A stretch of DNA of 16,024 bases from UMGS75 sp963648435 (GCA_963648435.1 CAVJDT010000041.1:1-16024); one strand, 5' to 3'. Shown: positions 1 through 7,440, counted from the stretch's first letter. Numbers and translations are program-made. The notes: a model not told the origin generated them from the sequence alone.

Positions 1-2
1 AT

Positions 3-206
3 GTAAAGATTCCAGAATCGGCTATTCGTACATCCTATATTACTTTTTTTGCGAGTGGAATTATAATGTCAATTGAAGAAATTATTAAGAATAACCTTTC
101 TAAAGAAAAAGCAAAAGAATATTTTGAAAAAGACAAAAAGCTTTGTTATTCAATGGCTCAAAATATTGGTATACCATTAATAAATGTCTTTAAAAAAATG
201 AATTAA
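3..206 (+). CDS. C-terminal fragment of a probable TetR-family regulator (5' truncated by window)
   Basis: An open frame enters from the left edge and stops at TAA 204-206, giving 67 residues. It reads as amphipathic helices: a hydrophobic helix around SYITFFASGIIMSIEEII, a charged Lys/Glu-rich segment, then a final helix ending in FKKMN. A Phe-Phe-x-x-Gly-Ile-Ile helix followed by a charged turn and a last helix resembles the ligand-binding/dimerisation half of TetR/AcrR-type regulators. The DNA-binding N-terminus is outside the window, so the family call rests on this weak resemblance alone. No terminator is evident after it. Any small helical protein with a similar end would look the same. 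Confidence 0.4.
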   Translation, partial: VKIPESAIRTSYITFFASGIIMSIEEIIKNNLSKEKAKEYFEKDKKLCYSMAQNIGIPLINVFKKMN

Positions 207-599
207 TATCGTTAAATATTGCAACAAGTTTTTTGATAATTTTTGTTGCCTTTATTTTGAGTATATCTTTTATTAGAAAATTACGGAAAATAATAAATAA
301 TACTTACCCTAATTAACAATGATAAAAATAATTTATCTTAAATTATGATTAATGAATAATAAAAAAATGCATAACAAAAAGAAAAACAGTCAAAAAGTGG
401 TAAAATAAATATATTAAAAAGAATTTGTTTATTTTACTTTATCTTTTAAGTATGACTTTTGTAGTTGCATAAATAAAAGTAGTAAATGACTAAAGATCCT
501 TTTTCTAATAACTGATTGATAAAACTTGAATCATTAAAGTTTAATTTTTTGTACTATTAAAACTTTAAAGTTAAAGCATTAATAAAAAAGGAGAAAATT
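207..599. other. AT-rich intergenic region; no supported gene
   Basis: This stretch holds no credible gene. From 194 to 316 one frame reads a hydrophobic segment ending in basic residues (FLIIFVAFILSISF then RKLRK) and a TAA. It has no ATG and is preceded by an in-frame stop at 191-193, so it is at best the remnant of a membrane protein tail. Two inverted repeats are visible. A perfect 10-bp pair lies at 400-409 and 428-437. A near-perfect pair lies at 534-545 and 556-568, with one base of slippage, just upstream of the next gene. Confidence 0.5.
516..568 (+). promoter_or_regulatory. Tentative promoter with overlapping inverted repeat, upstream of the TPR gene
   Basis: TTGATA at 516-521 and TTTAAT at 540-545 are separated by 18 bp, a plausible sigma-A promoter that would give a leader of about 50 nt. 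The inverted repeat (534-545 with 556-568, TTAAAGTTTAAT against ATTAAAACTTTAA) covers the -10 and the predicted start, where an operator would lie. The DNA is so AT-rich that both could arise by chance. Confidence 0.3.
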
Positions 600-2525
600 A
601 TGAAAATAACTGACAATCAAAAAATTATTAAATTATTTGAAAAAGAAAAATTTCAAGAAGCAGTAGATTGTATAGAAAAATTACTAGTAAAATTCCCATC
701 TGATGAGGAATTGCTTTATATGCATGCGTATATTAAAACTTTATATTTAGAGAAATATTCTAACCAAACAATTGATGAATTAACCAAGGTAATCGATATG
801 GATGGAAAATATAAGGGAAAGGCTTTAACCATGCTTTGCATTGTATATTCAAAATTGGATGAACCAAACGAAGCCTATAAAGCTGGAACTAACCCTGAAA
901 TTGATTATCAAAGTTTAAAACTTGAATATTATGAAGCAATGGGAAAGACTTGCTTTCGTTTAGATGGTAGTCACCTAGAAGAGGGAATATCATATATTAA
1001 TAAAATTATTGATTTTGAAAGAAAGAATGATAAAACATTTAATCCATATTGGCATGCTATAGAAGCAAGTGCTTACACGGAAAACCGACAATATGATAAA
1101 GCAAAAAGTAAAATTGAAGAAATTCGTAAAAGAACTGGGGAAAATGAGCAATATCTTATTTTAATGGCAGGAGTCAAATTAGAAATGTATTGTGAATATC
1201 ACAATGAAAAAGATTTAGAAGAAGCTATTAAACTTTGTGAAGAAGCCGTAAAATTAGAACCGTTAACATACTTTGCGGGTAACATATACATAAGAAGTTT
1301 AGTATACCATCATGAAACTGATAAAGCAATTGAGATTGTTGAAAAACATAAAGATATGGTAGAAAAAATGGAATATGTAAACAGTCTTGTCACGATATAC
1401 AGTATTTGTGGTGATTATGAGAAAATTGAAGAAGCAGCTTTACTTTTAAAAGATAAATTTCCTGAAGAAGAAATCTACAAATGGATTGCTCAACAGATTT
1501 TTTTATACAATAAAGACATAGAAGCACTAAAGCAAATAAAAAAATATTATTTAAAAGCATATAATTTATCAAAAGAATTTAAATTATTATTATGCATTTG
1601 TAATATAAATCAAGACTTACATCAAAATGAAGAAAGTTTAAAATTGATTGATGAGTTTTTAGCTATTGCAACTCACAATGATGTATTTTTTGGTCATTTA
1701 TTAAAAGCTGAAACGATGAGAAAATTAAATTATGATTATGATGAAATTGTCGAAGAATATCAAATATCTCATTTTGAAAAATATTTGCCAAAATCCAGGT
1801 ATTTATTATCCCTAAATGGCATCATTAAAGATCCTAGTACCCTATATCCACTTTATAAAGATTTTCAAAAATTACCGCTTTCTTCTATTGATGCAACTTT
1901 ATATGCTTCTTTGGGACAATACTATTTATATGGTGAAAATAAATTTCCTGTTAATTATAAAAAAGCTAAAGAATTCTTTTTTGCTTTGTATAATCTTGAT
2001 AAAACTTCATCAAATAATGTAGCTTTTTTAGGTAGATATTATGAAATTACAAACGATGAAAAAAATGCTTTTAAATGTTATAAAAAAGCATATGAACTAG
2101 TAAAAAATGGTTTACCAAAAAGTTTATGTGCGTATGGCTTTTATGCCCATGCTTGTTTAAAGGGCATAGGAACTTCTAAAGATGAAGAATTCGCAAAATC
2201 AATTGTACTAGAAGCAATCGAAAAATATGGAAAAAATAGTGCAAGCACCACTCTTCTTCAATATGCCTATTTCGCGGTTAAGGGTGATTCGAGATTTTCA
2301 TTAGAAAATGCTAAAGAATATCTTACTCAAACAAGTCCATTTAATCGATATAATCTTTCAAGAGAAGTTTTAATAAAACAAATTAATGATAAATTAGGAA
2401 TTGAAACCCCTGATTATGAAACAAAATTAGCTAATTGCTTAAAATATTCACCAGCGTGTGACGTGGAATATTATCACAATCATAAAAATGATGAAGCTTT
2501 TTATATGTGCCCAGCTGCTCTATAA
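600..2525 (+). CDS. TPR/Sel1-type helical repeat protein, cytoplasmic
   Basis: This 641-residue protein has no signal peptide or membrane segment and is built almost entirely of paired amphipathic helices. TPR-like units are readable around residues 18-45 (FQEAVDCIEKLLVKFP), 125-175, 205-250 (LEEAIKLCEEAVKLEP, then a partner helix with KAIEIVEKH) and 260-290. Residues 436-545 look more like Sel1 repeats, with YLYGENKFPVNYKKAKEFF and ACLKGIGTSKDEEFAKSI. The last 35 residues differ, with a Cys/His-bearing tail (C614, C620, H626, H628, C637). Such repeats make protein-interaction scaffolds, and no catalytic motif is visible. The start is fixed by AAAGGAG at 587-593. No partner gene adjoins it and it appears to be monocistronic. 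The specific function is unknown. Confidence 0.75.
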   Translation: MKITDNQKIIKLFEKEKFQEAVDCIEKLLVKFPSDEELLYMHAYIKTLYLEKYSNQTIDELTKVIDMDGKYKGKALTMLCIVYSKLDEPNEAYKAGTNPEIDYQSLKLEYYEAMGKTCFRLDGSHLEEGISYINKIIDFERKNDKTFNPYWHAIEASAYTENRQYDKAKSKIEEIRKRTGENEQYLILMAGVKLEMYCEYHNEKDLEEAIKLCEEAVKLEPLTYFAGNIYIRSLVYHHETDKAIEIVEKHKDMVEKMEYVNSLVTIYSICGDYEKIEEAALLLKDKFPEEEIYKWIAQQIFLYNKDIEALKQIKKYYLKAYNLSKEFKLLLCICNINQDLHQNEESLKLIDEFLAIATHNDVFFGHLLKAETMRKLNYDYDEIVEEYQISHFEKYLPKSRYLLSLNGIIKDPSTLYPLYKDFQKLPLSSIDATLYASLGQYYLYGENKFPVNYKKAKEFFFALYNLDKTSSNNVAFLGRYYEITNDEKNAFKCYKKAYELVKNGLPKSLCAYGFYAHACLKGIGTSKDEEFAKSIVLEAIEKYGKNSASTTLLQYAYFAVKGDSRFSLENAKEYLTQTSPFNRYNLSREVLIKQINDKLGIETPDYETKLANCLKYSPACDVEYYHNHKNDEAFYMCPAAL

Positions 2526-2966
2526 AAAAGAAATACTAAAATGCTAGTAAAATATGAAAAAATCTTCAGTTAGTTAAAAATTAAACATTTTTGATTGTTA
2601 CTAGTTTATGGTATAACTTTAGGATTTAAAATTGCAATGATGAAAAATGTTGTTTTTTCTATATTAAAGATAATTAGCACGTATTAGATTATGGCTAATG
2701 AATGTTGGTATTTTACGGATATTTTAATACTTAGTACTCATATCAACAATTTATGTAAAGGTAATATTCATTTATCAATTTTTAAAAAAAATAGATGATA
2801 AAAATTGTTAAAAAGGAGTATTTGAGGATAAAAATAAAGTTTTAAGGTATATTGGTAAAAAATGAAAAAAAATCATTATTTTATGTGTTGAATTAAATCG
2901 CATAATGTGTTAAAATAGTTGCGAAATAAAAAGTTTTTAAATTATTGTGAAAGAAGGAAAAAGAAA
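2526..2966. other. 441-bp intergenic region; only a promoter recognised
   Basis: No gene longer than about 15 codons is supported. No strong terminator follows the TPR gene; only weak AT-rich hairpins are visible, such as a 6-bp pair at 2673-2678 with 2694-2699. An AAGGAG-like site at 2813-2818 is followed by a TTG-initiated frame of only seven codons. The right-hand end carries the promoter of the SGNH lipoprotein gene. Confidence 0.6.
2888..2916 (+). promoter_or_regulatory. Sigma-A-type promoter of the SGNH lipoprotein gene
   Basis: TTGAAT at 2888-2893 and TAAAAT at 2911-2916 have the ideal 17-bp spacing, and a TGT extended -10 element sits directly upstream (2908-2910). Transcription should start near 2923, leaving a leader of about 44 nt before the ATG at 2967. 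This also argues against any start codon as far upstream as 2919. Confidence 0.6.
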
Positions 2967-5102
2967 ATGAAAAAAGTATTTGCATTATTGATGATTTTAT
3001 CACTTGGCATTATTTTAGTAAGTTGTAGTTCAGAATGCACTTATAAGTTTGTCGATGATGATGGAACTGTATTATTAGAAGCCAAAGGCAAAAAAGGTAG
3101 TGAAATTAAACTACCAACAAATCCAACAAAGGAAAGTACCGCAGAATTTACTTATGAATTTATTGGTTGGGATAAAGAAGTAGGAGTACTAGAAGAAAAC
3201 ACTGTATTTACTGCTCAATATAAAGAAACAAAAAGAAAATATACTTATAAATTTGTAAACTATGATGAAAGTATATTAAAAGAAGAAACTGTTGAATATG
3301 GCGTATTACCAGTTGCACCTACTGCACCTACTAAACCATCAACTAGTGAATATGCTTATGAATTTACTGGTTGGGATAAGGAAATAAAAGAAGCTACAGA
3401 GGATACAGTTTATACCGCTTTATTTAAAGAAACAAAAAGAAAATACACTTGTAAATTTGTAAACTATGATGGAACAGTGTTAAAAGAAGAAACTGTTGAA
3501 TATGGTGTATTACCAGTTGCACCTACTGCACCTACTAAACCATCAACTAGTGAATATGCTTATGAATTTACTGGTTGGGATAAGGAAATAAAAGAAGCTA
3601 CAGAGGATACAGTTTATACCGCTTTATTTAAAGAAACAAAAAGAAAATACACTTGTAAATTTGTAAACTATGATGGAACAGTGTTAAAAGAAGAAACTGT
3701 TGAATATGGTGTATTACCAGTTGCACCTACTGCACCTACTAAACCATCAACTAGTGAATATGCTTATGAATTTACTGGTTGGGATAAGGAAATAAAAGAA
3801 GCTACAGAGGATATAGTTTATACCGCTTTATTTAAAGAAACAAAAAGAAAATATACTTATAAATTTGTAAACTTTGATAAAACTATATTAAAAGAAGAAA
3901 CTGTTGAATATGGTACAAAGCCTGTTGCTCCAAGTAATCCAACAAGAGAAGATGATTTAAAAGCAACATATACTTTTAATGGTTGGGATAAGGAATTAAA
4001 AGAAGTTACAGAAGATGTTATTTATACAGCTACTTACACAGCCCAAGTAAAAGATTTTAAATATAGTGAACTTGTGGGCAAAAAAATTTCAATTTTAGGT
4101 GATAGTATTTCAACTTTCTATAGTGCTAACTCATCAATGAATAGTTATTACTCACAAGAAGGAAGATACTATTATCCAACTTATTGTCCAGATGTTAAAA
4201 CAGTAGATAAAACATGGTGGGCTCAATTAATTACTAACACTAATATGGTACTTGGCATTAACAATTCATGGAGTGGTTCAACCGCAGTAGGTACTGGTGA
4301 AAGTGCTGGCTGTAGTGATGCCAGAATAAACACTTTAATTGAAAATGGTGAACCTGATATCATTATCATATATCTTGGTACTAACGATGTATGCTCAGGA
4401 TATACACCTGAAGCGTTTATTGAAGCCTATGAAACCATTATCGCAAAAATATCCAAATTATGTATTGCCCAAGTTTATGTTTGTACATTAGGTTATTCTG
4501 CCTTTACGGGTATGCAATATACTGACACAAATCGAGTAGCGTATAATAAAGCTATTAGAGAATTTGCAAGTAAACATAATTTAGGGGTTATTCCACTTGA
4601 TGAATATATAATGGAAGATAATTATAATTTATATTTAAGTGATAATTTACATTATAAATATGCAGGAACAAAACTTATTTCACAAATTTGTGAAAAAACT
4701 CTTTGCGAATTTAATAATATTGAATACACTAAAGAAGTAGAAGTTGAACATCCAGTTCCACTTCCTACGGGCTATATTAAAGTTGTTTCATATAACAGTG
4801 GTGTTTGGTCTGATAGTGTTTATTCTAAAGGGGCATTACTTTATTCATATGATGCTTTAGATCGAGATAGTGCATATATTTATTATTATATTGTGGAAAT
4901 TACAAAAGATGGTGATAACTATAAAGTAACCGGTAAGAAGGATCTTAATGTTACTTGTGCATTTGAAGAATGCGATTACTTTATTATGATTTTCAGTCAA
5001 AATCCATATCTTGATTTTTATAGTGATGTAAATGTTGGTGATTATCTAAAATTAACTGGGGACATTACTAGTGGTAATTGTGAATTTACATTAATAAAAT
5101 AA
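2967..5102 (+). CDS. Lipoprotein with five InlB/Listeria-Bacteroides repeats and an SGNH/GDSL hydrolase domain
   Basis: A 711-residue surface lipoprotein. Residues 1-20 form a lipoprotein signal with lipobox LVSC and lipidated Cys20. Residues 24-363 are five tandem 68-residue units of the Listeria-Bacteroides repeat type (YKFVNYDG, TVEYG, FTGWDKE), probably an extended beta stalk. An SGNH hydrolase domain follows at about 370-575, with block I GDS (Ser380 nucleophile), Gly437 as the likely block II glycine, GTND at 471-474 with Asn473, and block V D559-x-x-H562. These proteins are esterases or acetylesterases acting on glycans, cell wall or lipids; the substrate cannot be read here. Residues 590-711 form an unrecognised beta-rich tail. 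ATG 2967 is chosen because AGAAGG (2952-2957) precedes it and the signal peptide begins there. An in-frame TTG at 2919 lacks a ribosome site. Confidence 0.88.
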   Translation: MKKVFALLMILSLGIILVSCSSECTYKFVDDDGTVLLEAKGKKGSEIKLPTNPTKESTAEFTYEFIGWDKEVGVLEENTVFTAQYKETKRKYTYKFVNYDESILKEETVEYGVLPVAPTAPTKPSTSEYAYEFTGWDKEIKEATEDTVYTALFKETKRKYTCKFVNYDGTVLKEETVEYGVLPVAPTAPTKPSTSEYAYEFTGWDKEIKEATEDTVYTALFKETKRKYTCKFVNYDGTVLKEETVEYGVLPVAPTAPTKPSTSEYAYEFTGWDKEIKEATEDIVYTALFKETKRKYTYKFVNFDKTILKEETVEYGTKPVAPSNPTREDDLKATYTFNGWDKELKEVTEDVIYTATYTAQVKDFKYSELVGKKISILGDSISTFYSANSSMNSYYSQEGRYYYPTYCPDVKTVDKTWWAQLITNTNMVLGINNSWSGSTAVGTGESAGCSDARINTLIENGEPDIIIIYLGTNDVCSGYTPEAFIEAYETIIAKISKLCIAQVYVCTLGYSAFTGMQYTDTNRVAYNKAIREFASKHNLGVIPLDEYIMEDNYNLYLSDNLHYKYAGTKLISQICEKTLCEFNNIEYTKEVEVEHPVPLPTGYIKVVSYNSGVWSDSVYSKGALLYSYDALDRDSAYIYYYIVEITKDGDNYKVTGKKDLNVTCAFEECDYFIMIFSQNPYLDFYSDVNVGDYLKLTGDITSGNCEFTLIK
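3036..4055 (+). repeat. Five in-frame 204-bp tandem repeats within the SGNH lipoprotein gene
   Basis: Units begin at 3036, 3240, 3444, 3648 and 3852, each exactly 204 bp (68 codons). Units 2-4 are nearly identical in DNA: units 3 and 4 differ visibly at one base (GATACAG against GATATAG near 3812), while units 1 and 5 are clearly diverged. This is the pattern left by recent unequal recombination inside the array. Copy number may vary between strains or be misassembled. Confidence 0.9.
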
Positions 5103-5116
5103 GGGAAGCATTTGTT

Positions 5117-5140
5117 AAAGAAGCATTTGCTTCTTTTTTT
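5117..5140 (+). terminator. Rho-independent terminator after the SGNH lipoprotein gene
   Basis: An 8-bp stem AAAGAAGC (5117-5124) and GCTTCTTT (5129-5136) closes a four-base loop and runs into a T-tract to 5140. It lies 15 bp after the stop codon. A second copy of GAAGCATTTG at 5105-5114 lies just upstream, which may be a partial duplication of the stem arm. Confidence 0.85.
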
Positions 5141-5182
5141 CATAAAAAAATAAAGTTACAAGCGTTAAATAAAAAAATAATA

Positions 5183-5191
5183 TGATATAAT
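5183..5191 (+). promoter_or_regulatory. Extended -10 promoter of the rmuC operon
   Basis: TGA-TATAAT at 5183-5191 is a perfect extended -10 element. No good -35 lies at 17 bp, where CGTTAA is found, as is usual for TG-extended promoters. Transcription would begin near 5198 and give a leader of about 100 nt, long for this genome. Confidence 0.6.
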
Positions 5192-5198
5192 TACAAAT

Positions 5199-5278
5199 GA
5201 GTATGAAGTTAATAATGATTTTATATTTTCATCTAATTATTAATAGTAAAATCTCTTGAATACTCAAGAGTGATTTTT
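5199..5278 (+). promoter_or_regulatory. rmuC leader with terminator-like hairpin and a possible competing fold
   Basis: A perfect 7-bp stem CTCTTGA (5253-5259) with TCAAGAG (5264-5270), extended by AAAAT/ATTTT across a 2-nt bulge, is followed by ATTTTT and then the ribosome site at 5284. Upstream, GAGTAT at 5199-5204 can pair with ATACTC at 5260-5265, which overlaps that hairpin. TTAATAAT (5209-5216) pairs with ATTATTAA (5236-5243). The two folds exclude each other, as in attenuators. The strength is modest and no known riboswitch class is recognised. Confidence 0.35.
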
Positions 5279-5298
5279 AATATAAGGAAGGTACCAAA

Positions 5299-6597
5299 AT
5301 GATTAATATAATTTTAGAAATCAGTATCATTATTTTATTAGTTGTTGCTATTATTTTAGTCCTCATAAACTTAACTAAATCAAAAAAGATAGATCATACT
5401 GATGATTTTAACCATGTTGAAAAGACTGTAAAAGATGAAATCAGCAATTTACGAGTTGAACTTGATAATAAATTAACAAACATCCAAAAAGGCATTAGTG
5501 ATAATATGAATAATTGTTTTCAAAACTTTAATACCTTAACTAGTGAAAAATTAGGAATATTAACAAATACCTTAAGAGAAAACAATAAAGATGTAAATTT
5601 AAGTGTTAAAGAAAATACAAATAAAATAGAATTATATTTAAACTCCATTAGAACAACTCTCACGGAATCAATGGAAAAACTTCAAACTGAAAATAGTAAA
5701 AAAATTGATGAAATGAGAAAAACCGTAGATGAAAAACTAGATACTACTCTTAATAATCGACTTAATCAGTCATTTAAATTAGTTCAAGATAATTTATCAA
5801 AAGTTGAACAAGGACTAGGTGAAATGAAAGATCTTGCTAGTGGCGTAGGCGATTTAAAGAAAGTTTTATCAAATGTTAAAACTAGAGGGATCTGGGGAGA
5901 AATGCAATTGTCACAAATTTTAAGTCAAATCCTTACAAAAGACCAGTACGCTGAAAATATCATAACAAGGCCTAACTCAAAAGACCCTGTTGAATTTGTA
6001 ATTAAACTTCCTGGTGATGGTAAACAAATTGTATATTTACCAATTGATTCAAAATTCCCATTAGATACTTATACTAATTTAATTAATGCATATGAAACTA
6101 CAGATAAAATAGTAATAGATAAAGCTATTAATGACTTAAAACAACGAATGAAAAGTTTTGCGAGAGATATTAGAGATAAATATCTTGAAGTTCCCTATAC
6201 TACCGATTTTGGTATTATGTTTTTACCAATTGAAGGTTTATACGCTGAGGCAGCTAAAATAGGTTTAATTGAAGAACTTCAAAATTCTTTTCGCATTATT
6301 ATTGCGGGGCCAACCACTATGGCAGCTTTACTAAATAGTTTACAAGTAGGTTTTAGAACCCTTGCGATTGAACAAAGAACAAGTGAAGTTTGGAATATAC
6401 TTGGGGCAGTAAAAACTGAATTTGGAACATTTGAAACTGTCTTAAAAAAAGCTCAAAAGAAACTTGGTGAAGCAAATGAAGAAATTGAAAATCTAGTAGG
6501 AACAAGAACTAGACAAATAAACAGAAAACTTAAAGATGTAACGGAATTAAAAATAGAAGATACAACCCAAATACTAGAATTAGAAGAAAATAAATAA
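5299..6597 (+). CDS. rmuC: RmuC-family DNA recombination protein
   Basis: A 432-residue member of the RmuC family, slightly shorter than the E. coli protein. Order: an N-terminal membrane anchor (residues 3-25), a long coiled coil (about 40-185), then the conserved RmuC core (about 190-395). The core has the signatures NVKTRGIWGEMQL (from N192), LPIDSKFPLDTY (about 247-258), FLPIEGLYAEA (around P310) and PTTMAALLNSLQVGFRTLAIE. RmuC limits inversions and rearrangements at short inverted repeats and is thought to be a structure-specific nuclease with a restriction-endonuclease-like fold; its exact activity is poorly defined. AAGGAAGG at 5284-5291 sets the start. The next gene begins 15 bp after the stop codon and should be co-transcribed. 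Confidence 0.95.
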   Translation: MINIILEISIIILLVVAIILVLINLTKSKKIDHTDDFNHVEKTVKDEISNLRVELDNKLTNIQKGISDNMNNCFQNFNTLTSEKLGILTNTLRENNKDVNLSVKENTNKIELYLNSIRTTLTESMEKLQTENSKKIDEMRKTVDEKLDTTLNNRLNQSFKLVQDNLSKVEQGLGEMKDLASGVGDLKKVLSNVKTRGIWGEMQLSQILSQILTKDQYAENIITRPNSKDPVEFVIKLPGDGKQIVYLPIDSKFPLDTYTNLINAYETTDKIVIDKAINDLKQRMKSFARDIRDKYLEVPYTTDFGIMFLPIEGLYAEAAKIGLIEELQNSFRIIIAGPTTMAALLNSLQVGFRTLAIEQRTSEVWNILGAVKTEFGTFETVLKKAQKKLGEANEEIENLVGTRTRQINRKLKDVTELKIEDTTQILELEENK

Positions 6598-6612
6598 CTA
6601 AGGAGTATAAAA

Positions 6613-7212
6613 ATGGATTTAAAAGAATATGAAGAAATAAAGAATTTAGATTATTTTGCTTATTTTGACTACCTTCAACAAAAATATGGTAAGCCAAGTG
6701 GTAGTTATATGGATGAAAACTATTTCATAAATAGTAAGATAAAACGGATTAAAGATGGATTAAGTATTCATCACAAATATGAGTATATCGCTCCTACCCT
6801 TTATTATCCGACAACCGCGATTAACCGGCCCCTAGAATGGCAATCAGCTGAAAATCTAACCTATGTAGATTTACTTGAACATGTTTTACTTCACATTTTG
6901 ATTTGTGAACTACCTGCAACTGTTGCCAAATTTCCAGCAATTGTAACCCTTGAAGGGATGACTAAAAAATTATTACCAAACCTTAATGATAGTTTTAGTG
7001 GCTGTATTATTGATTATGAAAATTATTATAAACGTTTTGAAAGAGTGAAAAAAGAAAAAGATACTTATATGGCATTATTAAAAAGGATAAAGGAATTATT
7101 CAAATGTAATCCTTTCTTTTCCATCAAACAATTGCAATGTACTAATCCAAGACTAGAAAATTGGGAAAGAGAGTTTGATCGAGAATTATTTGATGAAATT
7201 GAAAAACTATGA
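6613..7212 (+). CDS. Small protein with an HNH-like His/Asn pattern, co-transcribed with rmuC
   Basis: A 199-residue soluble protein with no signal or membrane segment. In the middle, IHH (H53-H54) is followed by ENL (N81) and LLEHVLLH (E89, H90, H94). This order and spacing resembles the IHH...NL...EHxxxH pattern of degenerate HNH-type nucleases from Bacillota, although the usual P-x-GG loop after the HH is replaced by a longer insert (about 55-78). No zinc-binding CxxC pairs are present. The C-terminus (140-199) is charged and helical. AAGGAG at 6600-6605 and the 15-bp gap from rmuC place it in the same operon, which fits a DNA-related role. The nuclease assignment is inference from the motif; otherwise it is a hypothetical protein. 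Confidence 0.55.
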   Translation: MDLKEYEEIKNLDYFAYFDYLQQKYGKPSGSYMDENYFINSKIKRIKDGLSIHHKYEYIAPTLYYPTTAINRPLEWQSAENLTYVDLLEHVLLHILICELPATVAKFPAIVTLEGMTKKLLPNLNDSFSGCIIDYENYYKRFERVKKEKDTYMALLKRIKELFKCNPFFSIKQLQCTNPRLENWEREFDRELFDEIEKL

Positions 7213-7271
7213 GTTATGAAATAAAAATAACTGAAGTAAAAGTGTATAAGAAAGAAGAACCCGATGAATAA
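7209..7271 (+). CDS. Possible 20-codon ORF overlapping the previous stop (ATGA)
   Basis: ATG at 7209-7211 overlaps the TGA stop of the preceding gene and opens a 20-codon frame ending at TAA 7269-7271, with residues MSYEIKITEVKVYKKEEPDE. The frame continues past the stop for 14 sense codons (GNHYPILYMKLTTK) before another TAA at 7314-7316. It may be a translationally coupled micro-ORF or the decayed start of a longer gene. No family is recognised, and chance remains possible at this size. Confidence 0.3.
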   Translation: MSYEIKITEVKVYKKEEPDE

Positions 7272-7343
7272 GGAAATCATTATCCTATTCTATATATGAA
7301 ACTAACAACTAAGTAAATATAATAAAAGTTGAAATTGTTACTT

Positions 7344-7425
7344 GCTTGAAATATTGCATGTTTTTGAATATAAGTTGCTTGAAATATTGCATGTTTTTGA
7401 ATGTAAGCTGCTTGAAATATTGCAT
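7344..7425 (+). repeat. 33-bp direct repeat, 2.5 copies, upstream of the DUF4143 ATPase gene
   Basis: The motif GCTTGAAATATTGCAT begins at 7344, 7377 and 7410, exactly 33 bp apart. The first two copies extend through GTTTTTGAATRTAAG; the third diverges after its sixteenth base into TATAATAATATATAAT. Each copy contains TTGAAA, a good -35 hexamer. Confidence 0.85.
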
Positions 7426-7440
7426 ATAATAATATATAAT
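7412..7440 (+). promoter_or_regulatory. Strong sigma-A promoter of the DUF4143 ATPase gene
   Basis: TTGAAA (7412-7417) and TATAAT (7435-7440) are separated by exactly 17 bp. The -35 lies in the third copy of the 33-bp repeat. The two upstream copies place TATAAG (7369-7374) and TGTAAG (7402-7407) at the same 17-bp spacing, so they may act as weaker promoters. The main start would be near 7447. Confidence 0.7.

Noticed and set aside
194..316. Hydrophobic frame ending in RKLRK, resembling the tail of a membrane protein
   Set aside because: It has no ATG, an in-frame stop directly upstream and T-rich DNA that yields hydrophobic codons by chance. Mentioned under the intergenic entry only.
400..437. 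Perfect 10-bp inverted repeat as a terminator
   Set aside because: All but one base pair are A-T, the loop is 18 bases and no T-tract follows the stem. It lies far from the end of the preceding gene, so chance in AT-rich DNA is likely.
1390..1572. Minus-strand ORF within the TPR gene
   Set aside because: It lies wholly inside a well-supported coding sequence, has no ribosome site and matches no family.
1816..2022. Plus-strand ORF in another frame within the TPR gene
   Set aside because: It is a shadow frame; the TPR frame is continuous through it.
2919..2966. Upstream TTG start for the SGNH lipoprotein
   Set aside because: It adds 16 charged residues before a clear lipoprotein signal, has no ribosome site and lies just upstream of the predicted transcription start. 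ATG 2967 is far better.
7065..7280. Minus-strand ORF over the end of the HNH-like gene
   Set aside because: Low complexity (Phe/Ser rich) and antisense to a supported gene, with no start signal.
7344..7425. Spaced 33-bp repeats as a CRISPR array
   Set aside because: The copies are adjacent, with no variable spacers between repeats, and no cas genes are present. It is a tandem repeat.
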